Counted from the first letter of the stretch, positions 18,300 to 27,269 are shown. The stretch is 64,000 nt of DNA from Bacillota bacterium (GCA_023392615.1 JAEVYT010000012.1:44188-108187), one strand, 5' to 3'. Numbers and translations are program-made. The notes: generated from the letters alone by a model not told the origin.

Positions 18300-18659
18300 A
18301 TGATAACTTTTATAAAGAATTATGAGATTGAAGCAATTAAAAAGAAATTTATTCTATTGTATTTATTAAATGTAACGGACATTATATTTACTCTTTTACT
18401 TCTACAAACCGGATTTTTCGCAGAAGCTAACTTTTTTATGGTGAAGGCAGTCAGTAGCCCTCTTGCCAGTGTAATGATTAAAGTAATCCTACCTGCGATC
18501 CTGCTTTTTTATATCTACCATCGTATTAAAGCAGCAAATTTAGATCAGCTGAAAGCGGCAAACATAGCAGTAAATATTTCGCTCTCACTATATACTTTCG
18601 TTAATTTGACGCATCTGGTTTGGGTTTGTCTATTGCCATATTTTATGAGTTTATATTAA
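18300..18659 (+). CDS. Small DUF5658-like membrane protein
   Basis: A 119-residue integral membrane protein with three hydrophobic segments. The LLNVTDIIFTLLLLQTGFF segment, with Asp in the first helix and a following EANFFMV turn, resembles DUF5658 proteins. The ATG has an excellent AAGGAGGTG ribosome site. It stands alone between divergent and convergent neighbours, with about 120 bases of unremarkable sequence after it before the next terminator. Function unknown. Confidence 0.75.
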   Translation: MITFIKNYEIEAIKKKFILLYLLNVTDIIFTLLLLQTGFFAEANFFMVKAVSSPLASVMIKVILPAILLFYIYHRIKAANLDQLKAANIAVNISLSLYTFVNLTHLVWVCLLPYFMSLY

Positions 18660-18782
18660 GAACTCGGCAAAATTGATCAATGAAGAACTCGTACTGCTTG
18701 GATTCCTAGATTATTCTGTAGGTATCCTCAAACGTATTAATTAATAAAACCATAAATGTGATTTATAAACATTTAATATCAC

Positions 18783-18820
18783 AAAGGCTGTTGCCATGGT
18801 AATTACCAGCAACAGCCTTT
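18783..18820 (-). terminator. Terminator after the HAD hydrolase gene
   Basis: AAAGGCTGTTGC and GCAACAGCCTTT form a perfect 12-bp stem; on the minus strand it is followed by a short T-rich stretch. GGCTGTT-arm family. Confidence 0.8.
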
Positions 18821-18832
18821 CGTTTGATTATG

Positions 18833-19549
18833 TTATGCGATATTGGGAAGTTTTCGAATGAAATCAAATAAATCTTTGTAACTTCCGTTTTTAATATGAT
18901 CGATTTCCATATCTTTAGGGCATATGAGATAGTCTGTAAGTAAAAATGTATCCATTCCAAGCTCCGCAGCACACATATCTTCCACCACATCATTTCCAAT
19001 CATGATGCATTCCTCGGGTTTCTTACCGATAATCTCAAGAACTTCCTTGTAATAATCCAGATTCGGCTTTGCATAGGAACTAACTTCATACGTAGTAATA
19101 TGATCGAAGTCCTCGGGATCTAATCCAGCCCAGGTGATTCGTTTGTGAACCGCTACTTTCGGGAATAATGGATTAGTTGCTATTGCTACCGTATACCCCT
19201 TATCCTTGAGAAGTTTGATACACTCCCTTATTAATGGTTCTGTGGATGTTGTTGCTTTCGCCAATTCAAACTCATTCTTATAAAAATCATCAAATATTTC
19301 TTCCAAATTCTCAGCTTCTGTTCGAATCAGTTTGCGAAATTCATTCCAAAATAATGTTTCATTAGTAGTCGTCCCATCATTTTTAATCATAAATTCTGTT
19401 CCTACCATTAATGCTTTGATAAATTCATTAGGGTCATAGCCATAGGGGATTATCTTGGCTGCTACCGCTTTAAGATAAACTTCAAGAAACTTTTCAGTGC
19501 TCTGCATCGGTAAAAGTGTACCGTCTAGATCAAAAAGAAAGGTATTCAT
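18833..19549 (-). CDS. HAD-superfamily hydrolase
   Basis: A 238-residue HAD phosphatase. Motif I is FDLDGTLLP with both catalytic aspartates, motif II lies in AIATNPLFP, and the C-terminal motif is MIGNDVVEDMCAA. An alpha-helical C1 cap fills residues 20-100. Substrate unknown; the family dephosphorylates small metabolites. The ATG at 19549 follows GGAGGG. It lies 112 bases after uvsE on the same strand, so it could be the tail of that operon, although no link in function is apparent. Confidence 0.88.
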   Translation of the reverse strand: MNTFLFDLDGTLLPMQSTEKFLEVYLKAVAAKIIPYGYDPNEFIKALMVGTEFMIKNDGTTTNETLFWNEFRKLIRTEAENLEEIFDDFYKNEFELAKATTSTEPLIRECIKLLKDKGYTVAIATNPLFPKVAVHKRITWAGLDPEDFDHITTYEVSSYAKPNLDYYKEVLEIIGKKPEECIMIGNDVVEDMCAAELGMDTFLLTDYLICPKDMEIDHIKNGSYKDLFDFIRKLPNIA

Positions 19550-19661
19550 TTTTCCCTCCATTTAGTCTGTTAATTAATCAATCTTCAATATAATCCTGTA
19601 CAGACCTAGTGATTTTTAATTATCTTAACAAATGCTGTGTATCAAATCAATAGATTTCCAC

Positions 19662-20555
19662 CTAAATTTCAGAATTTTCCCTAATACTTGACAAACACTT
19701 TACTGCAGAGAGGTTCTTATCCTTTACTTCCAACATAATATCAATCGTTCTGTCTGGTAGAAAATCATAATAATTCATAAACTCTAAAACATCTATCGTA
19801 TCAGAATGGCTCCCTGATTTACCGCCTTCTTTCTGTTGGGAATAATGAATTTTTTGCTTTCCGTCCTTCTTACTCCAAGTATCCGCGCAAGCAGATATCC
19901 AATCATAATCCTCTTTGATTATGGAAGGAGGATTTATTTTATGATGAAGATTATCAAATACAACAGGGGCTCCCACTTCTTCATATATCCGAGTAACTTC
20001 TTCTATATTATAATTTATATCATCATTTTCAATAACAAGGCGTTTTTTGATATCATTCGGTAATCTATAATACTCCTTAATAAACCTTTGCATCGAAATA
20101 CTTTTGTCTCCATATACGCCACCCACATGTAAGATTAATTTTGACTTCTCATCCATATGAAGTGAAGTCAAAAAGCGATCATGATATACCAGATCCATAA
20201 AAGCACGTTCCACCACCTCTTTATTCGGTGAATTGATAAGTGTGTACTGACCCGGATGCATTGATACACGTATATCTGCAGCCTTAATCTTTTCGCTTAA
20301 TTGATCCAGTTCTAGCTGAAACTCCTCCCACCAGCGAAGCTGATTAACAGGATGGGAGCCAAATGGAATGATATCTGAACTAATGCGAAATAACTTGATA
20401 TTATTCTCTTTATTGTAATCTATTATATTACTGAGTGCCTCCAGATTCCTTCGAATCAGTACTCTCAAATGATCCGGTGAAGCGTTTTTTAATATACACC
20501 TTGATAGTTTAGTATCCGGCACATCAACTGTCAGACAAGCATAACCGATTGCCAT
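19662..20555 (-). CDS. uvsE: UV damage endonuclease UvsE (UVDE)
   Basis: A 297-residue TIM-barrel endonuclease that nicks DNA 5' to cyclobutane dimers and 6-4 photoproducts, starting alternative excision repair. Family blocks are FRISSDIIPFGSHP, SMHPGQYTLINSP, LILHVGG-YGDK, and LVIENDD followed by VFDNLHH, which carry the metal-binding His, Glu and Asp residues. Length is typical. It begins 11 bases after the stop of the gene at 20567, with AAGGAG before the ATG, so it is probably co-transcribed with the MoxR-VWA cluster upstream. Confidence 0.95.
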   Translation of the reverse strand: MAIGYACLTVDVPDTKLSRCILKNASPDHLRVLIRRNLEALSNIIDYNKENNIKLFRISSDIIPFGSHPVNQLRWWEEFQLELDQLSEKIKAADIRVSMHPGQYTLINSPNKEVVERAFMDLVYHDRFLTSLHMDEKSKLILHVGGVYGDKSISMQRFIKEYYRLPNDIKKRLVIENDDINYNIEEVTRIYEEVGAPVVFDNLHHKINPPSIIKEDYDWISACADTWSKKDGKQKIHYSQQKEGGKSGSHSDTIDVLEFMNYYDFLPDRTIDIMLEVKDKNLSAVKCLSSIRENSEI

Positions 20556-20566
20556 CTATTTTCTCC

Positions 20567-21850
20567 TTACTTTAAAAACATTCTCTTCCATTCCATATTC
20601 GGAGTATAATCAGCAAGATCTTCCATGCCTGCTTCTTCTTTCAGTAGCTTCATTAAGATCTTCTTCTCCTGATTCGTAAGGAGAGACATCAGTTCCTGAA
20701 GTTCTTCCCCATAGAAACATTCATTCACAAGTTCTGACCAGTCTTCCATACTGTGAACACTTTCTCTAACTCTGTTCAGTTTTAATGAAACAGAGTTGAT
20801 TTCACGGAGTTCTACGATCAGATTTCGTAAATCCTCATCCTCCATGACCGTTTCACTAACCAGTATTCCGATATCCTCCTGCTGTACAGAGTAGGATATG
20901 AATATCTTATCCAATGTGTCATTTTCAAGATTTTTTTCAATTCTTAATCGCAAATCATGAAGCCAAGGCTTTGTGTAATTAATCGTCTCAGATGGGATAT
21001 GATACATTTCAACCAGTTTATCAAATGCCTTGATTAACTCTTCTTTCCTCTCCTCCATGGTTTGATTGGATAATCTTTTTGTCAGCCACGTTACATCCTT
21101 AGAATTCATGATTAGTTTATTAGGTTCCATACCGCTAATTACACAGCCCAAAGCATTCGTCAGAACAAGCTCGTACAGATTAACTAACATATGTTCACAA
21201 TCCTTATGGAATGCTTTCATCAAACCACTTATATCATATTTTGAGAATTTCAACAGAAACATATTCTCCATTTTAAGACGTTTTAAATATTCCTGGATAT
21301 ATTCTACCCCAATTAATCCCTCTACCGAATGTAAAAGCTGATAATCTATACTTCCGGCCATCTCATCAGCTGCATACTCTGTATTATAATCATGAAAAAA
21401 TTCCGGTATTCCTACATATATAGTATCTTCTAGAGCGATGTGATTTACCTTTATATAATTATTTTGAATCCAGTCAAGAACTTCCTTCGCCTCATTTTTA
21501 AGTAATGTAATTCGATCCATTCCGGAATAAAACATTGCTTTTATATCTTTGTGGGTTAATTCACCTATTTTCTCTTGCATATCCGGTATTGTCTTTAGAT
21601 ACACACCGAGGCAGTATGATATAGAGCGCAAGACATCCTGCGCTTTTTCAATCGGAACCGAAGAACTCTCTCCGTTTGTGTATCGATCAATTTCTTTTGC
21701 TAAAAGTTCAACCAATGAGAGTTGAATTTTCTCAATCTCATTCATCGATATTAATTTTCTCTCACATATTAATTCAAATAAGGACTGAAAATAAAAATCC
21801 TGCTTTAATTCATACTCTTCTATAAAGGATATTTTTGAAATCTGATCCAT
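20567..21850 (-). CDS. Unknown protein of the MoxR-VWA cluster (DUF6179-like)
   Basis: A 427-residue, largely alpha-helical cytosolic protein with no recognisable catalytic motif, signal or membrane segment. From memory it resembles proteins labelled DUF6179, which travel with the smaller neighbour (DUF6323-like); this was not searched. It is rich in Leu, Glu and Lys, and the C-terminal third (TNQEKKILMKLLKEEAG) looks helical. The start at ATG 21850 overlaps the stop of the upstream gene (TAATG) and has GGGGAGG before it. It lies between that gene and uvsE in one tight unit. Confidence 0.7.
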   Translation of the reverse strand: MDQISKISFIEEYELKQDFYFQSLFELICERKLISMNEIEKIQLSLVELLAKEIDRYTNGESSSVPIEKAQDVLRSISYCLGVYLKTIPDMQEKIGELTHKDIKAMFYSGMDRITLLKNEAKEVLDWIQNNYIKVNHIALEDTIYVGIPEFFHDYNTEYAADEMAGSIDYQLLHSVEGLIGVEYIQEYLKRLKMENMFLLKFSKYDISGLMKAFHKDCEHMLVNLYELVLTNALGCVISGMEPNKLIMNSKDVTWLTKRLSNQTMEERKEELIKAFDKLVEMYHIPSETINYTKPWLHDLRLRIEKNLENDTLDKIFISYSVQQEDIGILVSETVMEDEDLRNLIVELREINSVSLKLNRVRESVHSMEDWSELVNECFYGEELQELMSLLTNQEKKILMKLLKEEAGMEDLADYTPNMEWKRMFLK

Positions 21851-22356
21851 TAATAATCCTCCCCATCCCAATCAAGAAATTCAATATAATTATCTTCATA
21901 ACCGGTGTTATCTCGATATTCTTGTCCGCCATAACGAATATCCCTACAGTAATTTTCCAGTGCTGTTGTACTTAAATACTCTAGGGAACCATTACATTCA
22001 TTATCAAAATATTTTTTCATAATCTTTATCAATTCATCATCGGTAAGCTCTTCTAGAGAATCATTTTTATAATGATAAAATATATCCTGTAACTGGGATA
22101 AAATATCAAGGTAATTATCTTGATTAATGTAAGGAGAATCTGCAAATTCAAGAATAAGCTTTTGAATTACACCTCCACCAAATTCAATTCTTCCGCTCTG
22201 TTGCAGACTTTCTTTGCGATGAATTACTAAAGTATTGATATCTTCTTCTGTAAGAAGTAGTCCATATTTTGACGAATAATCATTACATTTTCTGACCTCA
22301 GTAATCATATGTTGATTTAATAATGAAACCGGTAAAAGCATAAATAAATCATTCAT
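21850..22356 (-). CDS. Unknown protein of the MoxR-VWA cluster (DUF6323-like)
   Basis: A 168-residue acidic protein without signal or membrane segments. The block SGRIEFGGGVIQKLI around residue 55 and DSPYINQDNYLDIL after it are distinctive and match my memory of the DUF6323 family. The C-terminus is very acidic and aromatic (EDNYIEFLDWDGEDY), a possible interaction tail. ATG 22356 is preferred since AAGGAGGG is well spaced to it; ATG 22365 sits too close. It has its own strong promoter at 22531-22559 and is translationally coupled to the next gene. Confidence 0.7.
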   Translation of the reverse strand: MNDLFMLLPVSLLNQHMITEVRKCNDYSSKYGLLLTEEDINTLVIHRKESLQQSGRIEFGGGVIQKLILEFADSPYINQDNYLDILSQLQDIFYHYKNDSLEELTDDELIKIMKKYFDNECNGSLEYLSTTALENYCRDIRYGGQEYRDNTGYEDNYIEFLDWDGEDY

Positions 22357-22455
22357 AATAACCATACCCTCCTTATATCCCGCTATATTTAAATAACTGG
22401 AATAAATTAGCTAACATAACTTTAATATCAAAAGTAAGTTTTTTTAAAAAAGGTA

Positions 22456-22590
22456 TTGACACCACCTAATAAATATGCTATAGTATAATTGATAAATAAT
22501 ACTCATATACATAATGATGTTAATTACTTAATTATATGCTTCTTTCCGTTTTAAGTCAACAATTTAATTTTGACTTATTTTTTTATGGGT
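22456..22590 (+). ncRNA. Candidate small RNA: plus-strand promoter followed by terminator, no gene
   Basis: TTGACA (22456-22461), 17-bp spacer and TATAGT (22479-22484) form a good plus-strand promoter. About 65 bases later AAGTCAA and TTGACTT can pair (22553-22576) before a run of seven T. No sizeable open frame lies between. The predicted transcript of roughly 90 bases runs against the flanking operon and across its internal promoter. Confidence 0.35.
22531..22559 (-). promoter_or_regulatory. Internal promoter for the DUF6323-DUF6179-uvsE part of the cluster
   Basis: Minus-strand TTGACT (22554-22559), 17-bp spacer, TATAAT (22531-22536). It lies in the 336-bp gap that splits the cluster, about 170 bases before the next start codon. 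The rest of this gap is AT-rich without other evident signals. Confidence 0.7.
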
Positions 22591-22692
22591 TATTTTAATG
22601 ATATAATAAAACTCTATTGTTTGATGTATTTCCCCTTGATAGAATTATTATCTAAATCGACTCCAAATGACATTTCAATTATTTATCTTTCG

Positions 22693-23037
22693 TTACTCAT
22701 ATATCACTTTCTCGTCCTCTGTATTGAGATCTAGATTAACATAGTAGGAGCTTAAAGAAGTAATCCGAATTACTACTCTTCCCCTTATTTTGTCCCTATA
22801 TTTAATTTTAAGATTCTTAAATATATCGTAAAAATTCGCATCTAACTCAATCTCACATGAATTACCATATTCAATGATTACCTCATTTTCATTTTTACTA
22901 ATGATAGGAGGTTTGTTTGCGCAATTGTCCCCTAATCCAATCAGTTGTTTCAATGAATTATGTGGAAGAAGAATTTCTTTACCAAAGGCTTGCTTATCGA
23001 TTATTAATTGACCTCCTGTCAATATATAGTTCATCAT
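22693..23037 (-). CDS. Small unknown protein of the MoxR-VWA cluster
   Basis: A 114-residue protein I do not recognise. It is predicted beta-rich (alternating hydrophobic strands such as VVIRITSLSSYYVNLDL) with no signal or membrane helix. ATG 23037 is used because GAGGAGGGG is ideally spaced; this ribosome site overlaps the stop of the VWA gene, so the two are coupled. Its constant place directly behind the VWA gene suggests a partner or adaptor of the complex, which is an inference from position only. Confidence 0.65.
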   Translation of the reverse strand: MMNYILTGGQLIIDKQAFGKEILLPHNSLKQLIGLGDNCANKPPIISKNENEVIIEYGNSCEIELDANFYDIFKNLKIKYRDKIRGRVVIRITSLSSYYVNLDLNTEDEKVIYE

Positions 23038-23038
23038 A

Positions 23039-24172
23039 TTACCCCTCCTCAAAATTCAAATAGTAACCAAATGTAGCTGGCTTTTTTGATCTCTTCGTCA
23101 TCACCCATAGGGTATTCTGATTTGCATATGGCGGTGCTTCTCCGTCACCGTCGGTAAATATAATTATCAAAGGGATCTTCCTTTTATCTGCAAGACTAAA
23201 AACAGGTCGAAAATCAGTCCCCCCTCTTTTGGATCTTTTCTGATTCATTACAAATGATCCCAGGGGCACCGGTTCCGAACATTGTGTATCAAATCTTGTA
23301 ACATACATGGAAGTACCGGTTATTTTATTGATTTCTATCAATTCATGATAAAAGGCATGTACCTGAGAATCCGATATCGAACCACTTTCATCAATCGCAA
23401 TCAAAGCATTAATTCCAATGGAGCGCTTTGTTCCAGGCAGTTCTTCGTACCTTCTCGATTGTCTTTTATAGGATTTTCGGCTGATTATTTTGCCACGTCC
23501 GGTTAAAAATCTCTTTAATATAACTCTCCAATTAATGTGAATATCCTGATATATCTCCTCTATTTGATTTTCCAATTCCTCGGGTACTTCACCCTCTGTT
23601 GTTGAATCCGAAAAACTCTGAGCAAGATTACTTTTTAAAGCATTAATTTCTGTAGATGTGGCTGATTGTTCTGATATTTTTTGTACCCGAAGTTGGTGAC
23701 CTCCTTCCGAGATAAGAATACTATCCGATGTCGTCGTAATAAAGGATAGAAATTCTTCTGTATCCGTTAATATGCTGTAATAATATTCCGCATTTTGATT
23801 CCTCTCAATCGTTCTTTTAAGCTTTTTCTCAACTACTTCAACTGTTACACATTCCTTTGAAATATATTTTAGTGGAAGCAATTCATGAACAGCCATATCA
23901 CATGCGACTGACCACAGAATATTCTCTCGATTTTCTCTACGGTATTGATGCAGCAAGATTACATGAATTAATTCATGTAATACTGTTCCAATTTTATAAG
24001 TATTTGATAATGCTTTAAACCAAATAGGATTATACGTTATGATTAAATCAGGTATACTGGCCATAGTAATTGTAGGAGTATGCTCACTTTCGACCATAGT
24101 AACCGAAGAGGCTATATAACCGTAGTACGGATATTCTAATAAAAGTTTCATAATCACTTCTTGAATACTCAT
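23039..24172 (-). CDS. VWA-like protein with metallopeptidase-like N-domain (DUF2201 type)
   Basis: A 377-residue protein with two domains. The N-terminal half carries HELIHVILLH (His66, Glu67, His70, possibly His75), the putative zinc site of the DUF2201 metallopeptidase-like domain. The C-terminal half is VWA-like with a complete MIDAS: DESGS, the threonine in GGTDF, and the aspartate in FTDGDG. Pairing with the MoxR ATPase upstream is the usual arrangement. The start is odd: a strong AAAGGAG at 24215-24221 precedes a frame that stays open but offers only ATT at 24211 before ATG 24172. Confidence 0.87.
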   Translation of the reverse strand: MSIQEVIMKLLLEYPYYGYIASSVTMVESEHTPTITMASIPDLIITYNPIWFKALSNTYKIGTVLHELIHVILLHQYRRENRENILWSVACDMAVHELLPLKYISKECVTVEVVEKKLKRTIERNQNAEYYYSILTDTEEFLSFITTTSDSILISEGGHQLRVQKISEQSATSTEINALKSNLAQSFSDSTTEGEVPEELENQIEEIYQDIHINWRVILKRFLTGRGKIISRKSYKRQSRRYEELPGTKRSIGINALIAIDESGSISDSQVHAFYHELIEINKITGTSMYVTRFDTQCSEPVPLGSFVMNQKRSKRGGTDFRPVFSLADKRKIPLIIIFTDGDGEAPPYANQNTLWVMTKRSKKPATFGYYLNFEEG

Positions 24173-24278
24173 ATTATCTAATATGATGTATATTATATCT
24201 AATACACCAATGTTCTCCTTTCCACTTGCAATTTTGTTATAATCAATCGTAACACTGTGGACTTTTTATATTTTCTGC

Positions 24279-25358
24279 CTATTCTGTAAGCAGGATATCC
24301 ACCATCATTTCACTGATGGATGCAAAATTCTTTGACTGCTGCATAAACAATTCCGCGATATCTCTCCGTTGTTGTGCCATATATTTATAAAATAAAATTT
24401 GCAATTCACTAGGTAAATCTCCAACAAATGCATCTACATTCTCAAATTCTAACTTTTTATCACTAAGACTAATAATAACCTTTTTGATGATGTAATTCAT
24501 AATCTCCATTTTCTTTTGTTCAATAAGATCAAGAATATCCGGTTTGACTTCTGAATAATTCATAAGCAATCGCTTTGTCGAAGGAATCTTGATATCTCTG
24601 TTTTTCAAAAATCCAAAGAAGGATGAGGCTGCCTGTGTTCCGACAATACCAGCCACCAACTCACGCAAAAGTCTATCTTCCAGCTTGCAATTGTTTAAGA
24701 TTTCTTGCACCTTAGTCCATCCTCGTGGAGTAGGATATTTTGATAATGCAGTGGAATCTGCTGCTTTCTTCACAATAAGTAGCATATCGGGACATGCTTG
24801 AAGATATGCTAAGACATCGTCATTTGGTTTATTCTTTATTGAATATTGAATATAATCATCAACATCAGCATTAATTTCAATTGAGATAAAACGATCAATC
24901 ATAGCATCATCCAAGGAATTTACCATGTAATTCATCGTATCCGGATTCATCGTTACTCCAATTTCCCACCCCCTCGCAATGTTATGACCATTTATCTTCT
25001 TCTCTAATAATAATGGATAGAGAACTGAAACTGTATCACTCGGAACTCTATTAATTTCTTCTAATACAAGAATTCCTTTCGGGGGAAATAACCCTTTATC
25101 AATTGCCTGCTTGGTAGGTAGAAATTGTGGAGCGAGATAAACAGTAATTCCATGTTCCTTATCTTTATCAGGCAGACCCATAAAATCAGGCCCTTCCAGT
25201 GCTGCTCCATACAAACTAATATAGCCAATCCCAAGTTCATTAGCGCATTGAAGATAAGCAGAGGATTTCCCGATTCCTCTTTCGCTGACCAATGCGGTAA
25301 CACAATCGGTATTGAGATATAACTCTTTAATACAATCCTTCGCCTCACTAATTTTCAT
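24279..25358 (-). CDS. MoxR-type AAA+ ATPase
   Basis: A 359-residue AAA+ ATPase of the MoxR/AAA_5 type. Walker A is SERGIGKSS, Walker B is GILVLEEINR, sensor 1 lies in GVTMNPDTM and the arginine finger in DDAMIDRF. MoxR ATPases act with VWA proteins as chaperone-like remodelling machines, often loading metals or maturing enzymes. It is the first gene of the cluster behind promoter 25442-25470. ATG 25358 is chosen since GGAGAGA precedes it. The C-terminal 120 residues are helical and unassigned. Confidence 0.9.
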   Translation of the reverse strand: MKISEAKDCIKELYLNTDCVTALVSERGIGKSSAYLQCANELGIGYISLYGAALEGPDFMGLPDKDKEHGITVYLAPQFLPTKQAIDKGLFPPKGILVLEEINRVPSDTVSVLYPLLLEKKINGHNIARGWEIGVTMNPDTMNYMVNSLDDAMIDRFISIEINADVDDYIQYSIKNKPNDDVLAYLQACPDMLLIVKKAADSTALSKYPTPRGWTKVQEILNNCKLEDRLLRELVAGIVGTQAASSFFGFLKNRDIKIPSTKRLLMNYSEVKPDILDLIEQKKMEIMNYIIKKVIISLSDKKLEFENVDAFVGDLPSELQILFYKYMAQQRRDIAELFMQQSKNFASISEMMVDILLTE

Positions 25359-25441
25359 TCTAATCTCTCCATCCATTATTTTTCATTACGAAACATACTA
25401 TTGCTTACTCTACAGATTATAAATTTCTATATATTTCCTAT

Positions 25442-25470
25442 ATTTTATCTCCATGGCTTTTTTATGTCAA
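25442..25470 (-). promoter_or_regulatory. Promoter of the MoxR-VWA cluster
   Basis: Minus-strand TTGACA (25465-25470), 17-bp spacer, TAAAAT (25442-25447), about 85 bases upstream of the ATPase start. Confidence 0.7.
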
Positions 25471-25594
25471 ATTACATTTATAATTACTATTCACCCAGCT
25501 ACTCAAACTTAAGTAATATAAAACAACCACTTCTACCAATATATATTAAAAAATTACCTAAAGTTCTTGCTTTCATTCGTATTCCGTTTCAACG

Positions 25595-25647
25595 TAAAAA
25601 AAAGCACTTCAAATGTTCTTTACCAAACATTAAAGTGCTTTTTTATT
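25595..25647 (-). terminator. Terminator after glnK
   Basis: AAAGCACTTTAATGTTTGG and its partner ending AAGTGCTTT form a long stem on the minus strand followed by eight T. Confidence 0.9.
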
Positions 25648-25651
25648 TATC

Positions 25652-25993
25652 TTATAATAATGCTTCTAGCCCACGTTCTTTTGTTCTGATACGAACACAT
25701 TCTGTTACTTCACTAATGAATATCTTTCCGTCACCATATTCACCGGTTGCAGCTACAGATGTGATTAAATCAATAATCTCTTCCAATCTTTCATCTGGAA
25801 TTACTAATTTAACTTCCGTTTTCGGTAAGGTATTCATAATTACTGTATTACCTCTGATGTATTCGGTAAATCCAAACTGATTTCCGCATCCGAATACCTG
25901 ATTAATTGTAATACCATTAATTTTATTCTTCAGTAGAATATCCTTCAGTGGTTCAAGACATTCCGGTCTGATTATTGCTTCAATTTTCTTCAT
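25652..25993 (-). CDS. glnK: P-II nitrogen regulatory protein (GlnK/GlnB family)
   Basis: A 113-residue P-II signalling trimer subunit that reports nitrogen and energy state and gates the ammonium channel encoded just upstream. The T-loop region GFTEYIRGNT is followed by TLPKTEVKLVIPDE, and the C-terminal signature VAATGEYGDGKIFISEV is intact. Residue 51 of the T-loop, the tyrosine that GlnD uridylylates in proteobacteria, is valine here, so control by uridylylation is unlikely. It is 28 bases after amtB with AGGAGTG before the ATG and a terminator behind, so amtB-glnK is a two-gene operon. Confidence 0.94.
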   Translation of the reverse strand: MKKIEAIIRPECLEPLKDILLKNKINGITINQVFGCGNQFGFTEYIRGNTVIMNTLPKTEVKLVIPDERLEEIIDLITSVAATGEYGDGKIFISEVTECVRIRTKERGLEALL

Positions 25994-26021
25994 ATTAACA
26001 CACTCCTGTCTGACATCCTAG

Positions 26022-27269
26022 TTAGTCCATTCCGGTAAAGGAAGGATATGCGGATTCACTATGCTCTGTAACATCAAGTCCAAGTGCTTCCTCTGCTGGT
26101 GTAACGCGTATCGGCATAAATACTTTAATTACAGATACAATGATAAAGGTTGCTACTGCTGCAAATACAATTGTGATACCGATTGCTATCAGCTGTGCTA
26201 CGAATAACTTGGTTTCGCCGAATACTAAACCATCCCATTGAGCAACCGGATTGATTGATTTTTGTGCAAATAAGCCGGTTGCAATACCGCCCCATATACC
26301 GCCAATACCGTGACATCCAAATGCATCAAGTGCATCATCATATCCAAATTTACCTTTAACCTTTGTGATGAAGAAGTAGCAAAGAGGACTTACTACTGCA
26401 CCAATAATTAAGGATGCCCAAACCGGAACAAATCCTGCCGCCGGTGTGATTGCAACCAAACCAACTACTGCACCGGTAGCCGCACCAAGTACGGTTGGCT
26501 TTCCGTGTAAAATCTTTTCGATTAACATCCATGATAACATCGCAATTGCTGCAGATGTGTTAGTAGTAATAATTGCCTGAACAGCTAAACCGTCAGCTGC
26601 TAATGCACTACCACCGTTAAATCCAAACCATCCAAACCATAAAAGACCGGCACCTATTACAACAAATGGAATGTTATGTGGTTTATAGGACACAAGACCG
26701 AACTCTCTTCTTTTACCTAATAAGATACATGCTACCAGACCAGACACACCTGAGCTGATATGAACTACATTACCACCGGCAAAGTCAACGGAACCAAGTT
26801 CACGTAAGAAACCACCATCGCCCCATACCATATGAGCTAATGGATAATAAACAATAATTGACCAAGCGATTACGAAAATAAACAATGCTGAGAACTTCAT
26901 TCTTCCTGCAAGTGAACCACAAATCAACGCAGGTGTAATAATTGCGAACATCATTTGAAATACTGCAAATAATGATTCCGGAATGGTGCTTGAATATGCC
27001 TCATTTGGAGTAGCTCCAACTCCGTTAAAGAACAGATGATTAAACCCACCAATAATTCCAGCGTGATCCGTACCAAATGATAGGGAATAGCCAACGATAA
27101 CCCATAATACGGAAGCAACACCGCAAATAAAGAAACATGACATTATCGTATTTAATGCATTTTTCCTTCTCTCCATACCAGAATAGAACAATGCTAATCC
27201 TGGTGTCATTAAAAATACTAGTGCGGCGCACATAATAACAAATGCGCTATTTCCTAAACTGATTTCCAT
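26022..27269 (-). CDS. amtB: Ammonium transporter Amt/AmtB
   Basis: A 415-residue channel with eleven expected membrane helices that conducts ammonium or ammonia. Family blocks are MTPGLALFYSGM near the start, DFAGGNVVHISSG, GWFGFNGGSALAADG, and DDALDAFGCHGIGGIWGG with one of the pore histidines. The ATG follows AAGGATGG. It is transcribed before glnK, whose product blocks the channel when nitrogen is plentiful. Its own promoter (27409-27437) produces a leader that starts with a terminator-like hairpin, so expression may be attenuated. Confidence 0.96.
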   Translation of the reverse strand: MEISLGNSAFVIMCAALVFLMTPGLALFYSGMERRKNALNTIMSCFFICGVASVLWVIVGYSLSFGTDHAGIIGGFNHLFFNGVGATPNEAYSSTIPESLFAVFQMMFAIITPALICGSLAGRMKFSALFIFVIAWSIIVYYPLAHMVWGDGGFLRELGSVDFAGGNVVHISSGVSGLVACILLGKRREFGLVSYKPHNIPFVVIGAGLLWFGWFGFNGGSALAADGLAVQAIITTNTSAAIAMLSWMLIEKILHGKPTVLGAATGAVVGLVAITPAAGFVPVWASLIIGAVVSPLCYFFITKVKGKFGYDDALDAFGCHGIGGIWGGIATGLFAQKSINPVAQWDGLVFGETKLFVAQLIAIGITIVFAAVATFIIVSVIKVFMPIRVTPAEEALGLDVTEHSESAYPSFTGMD

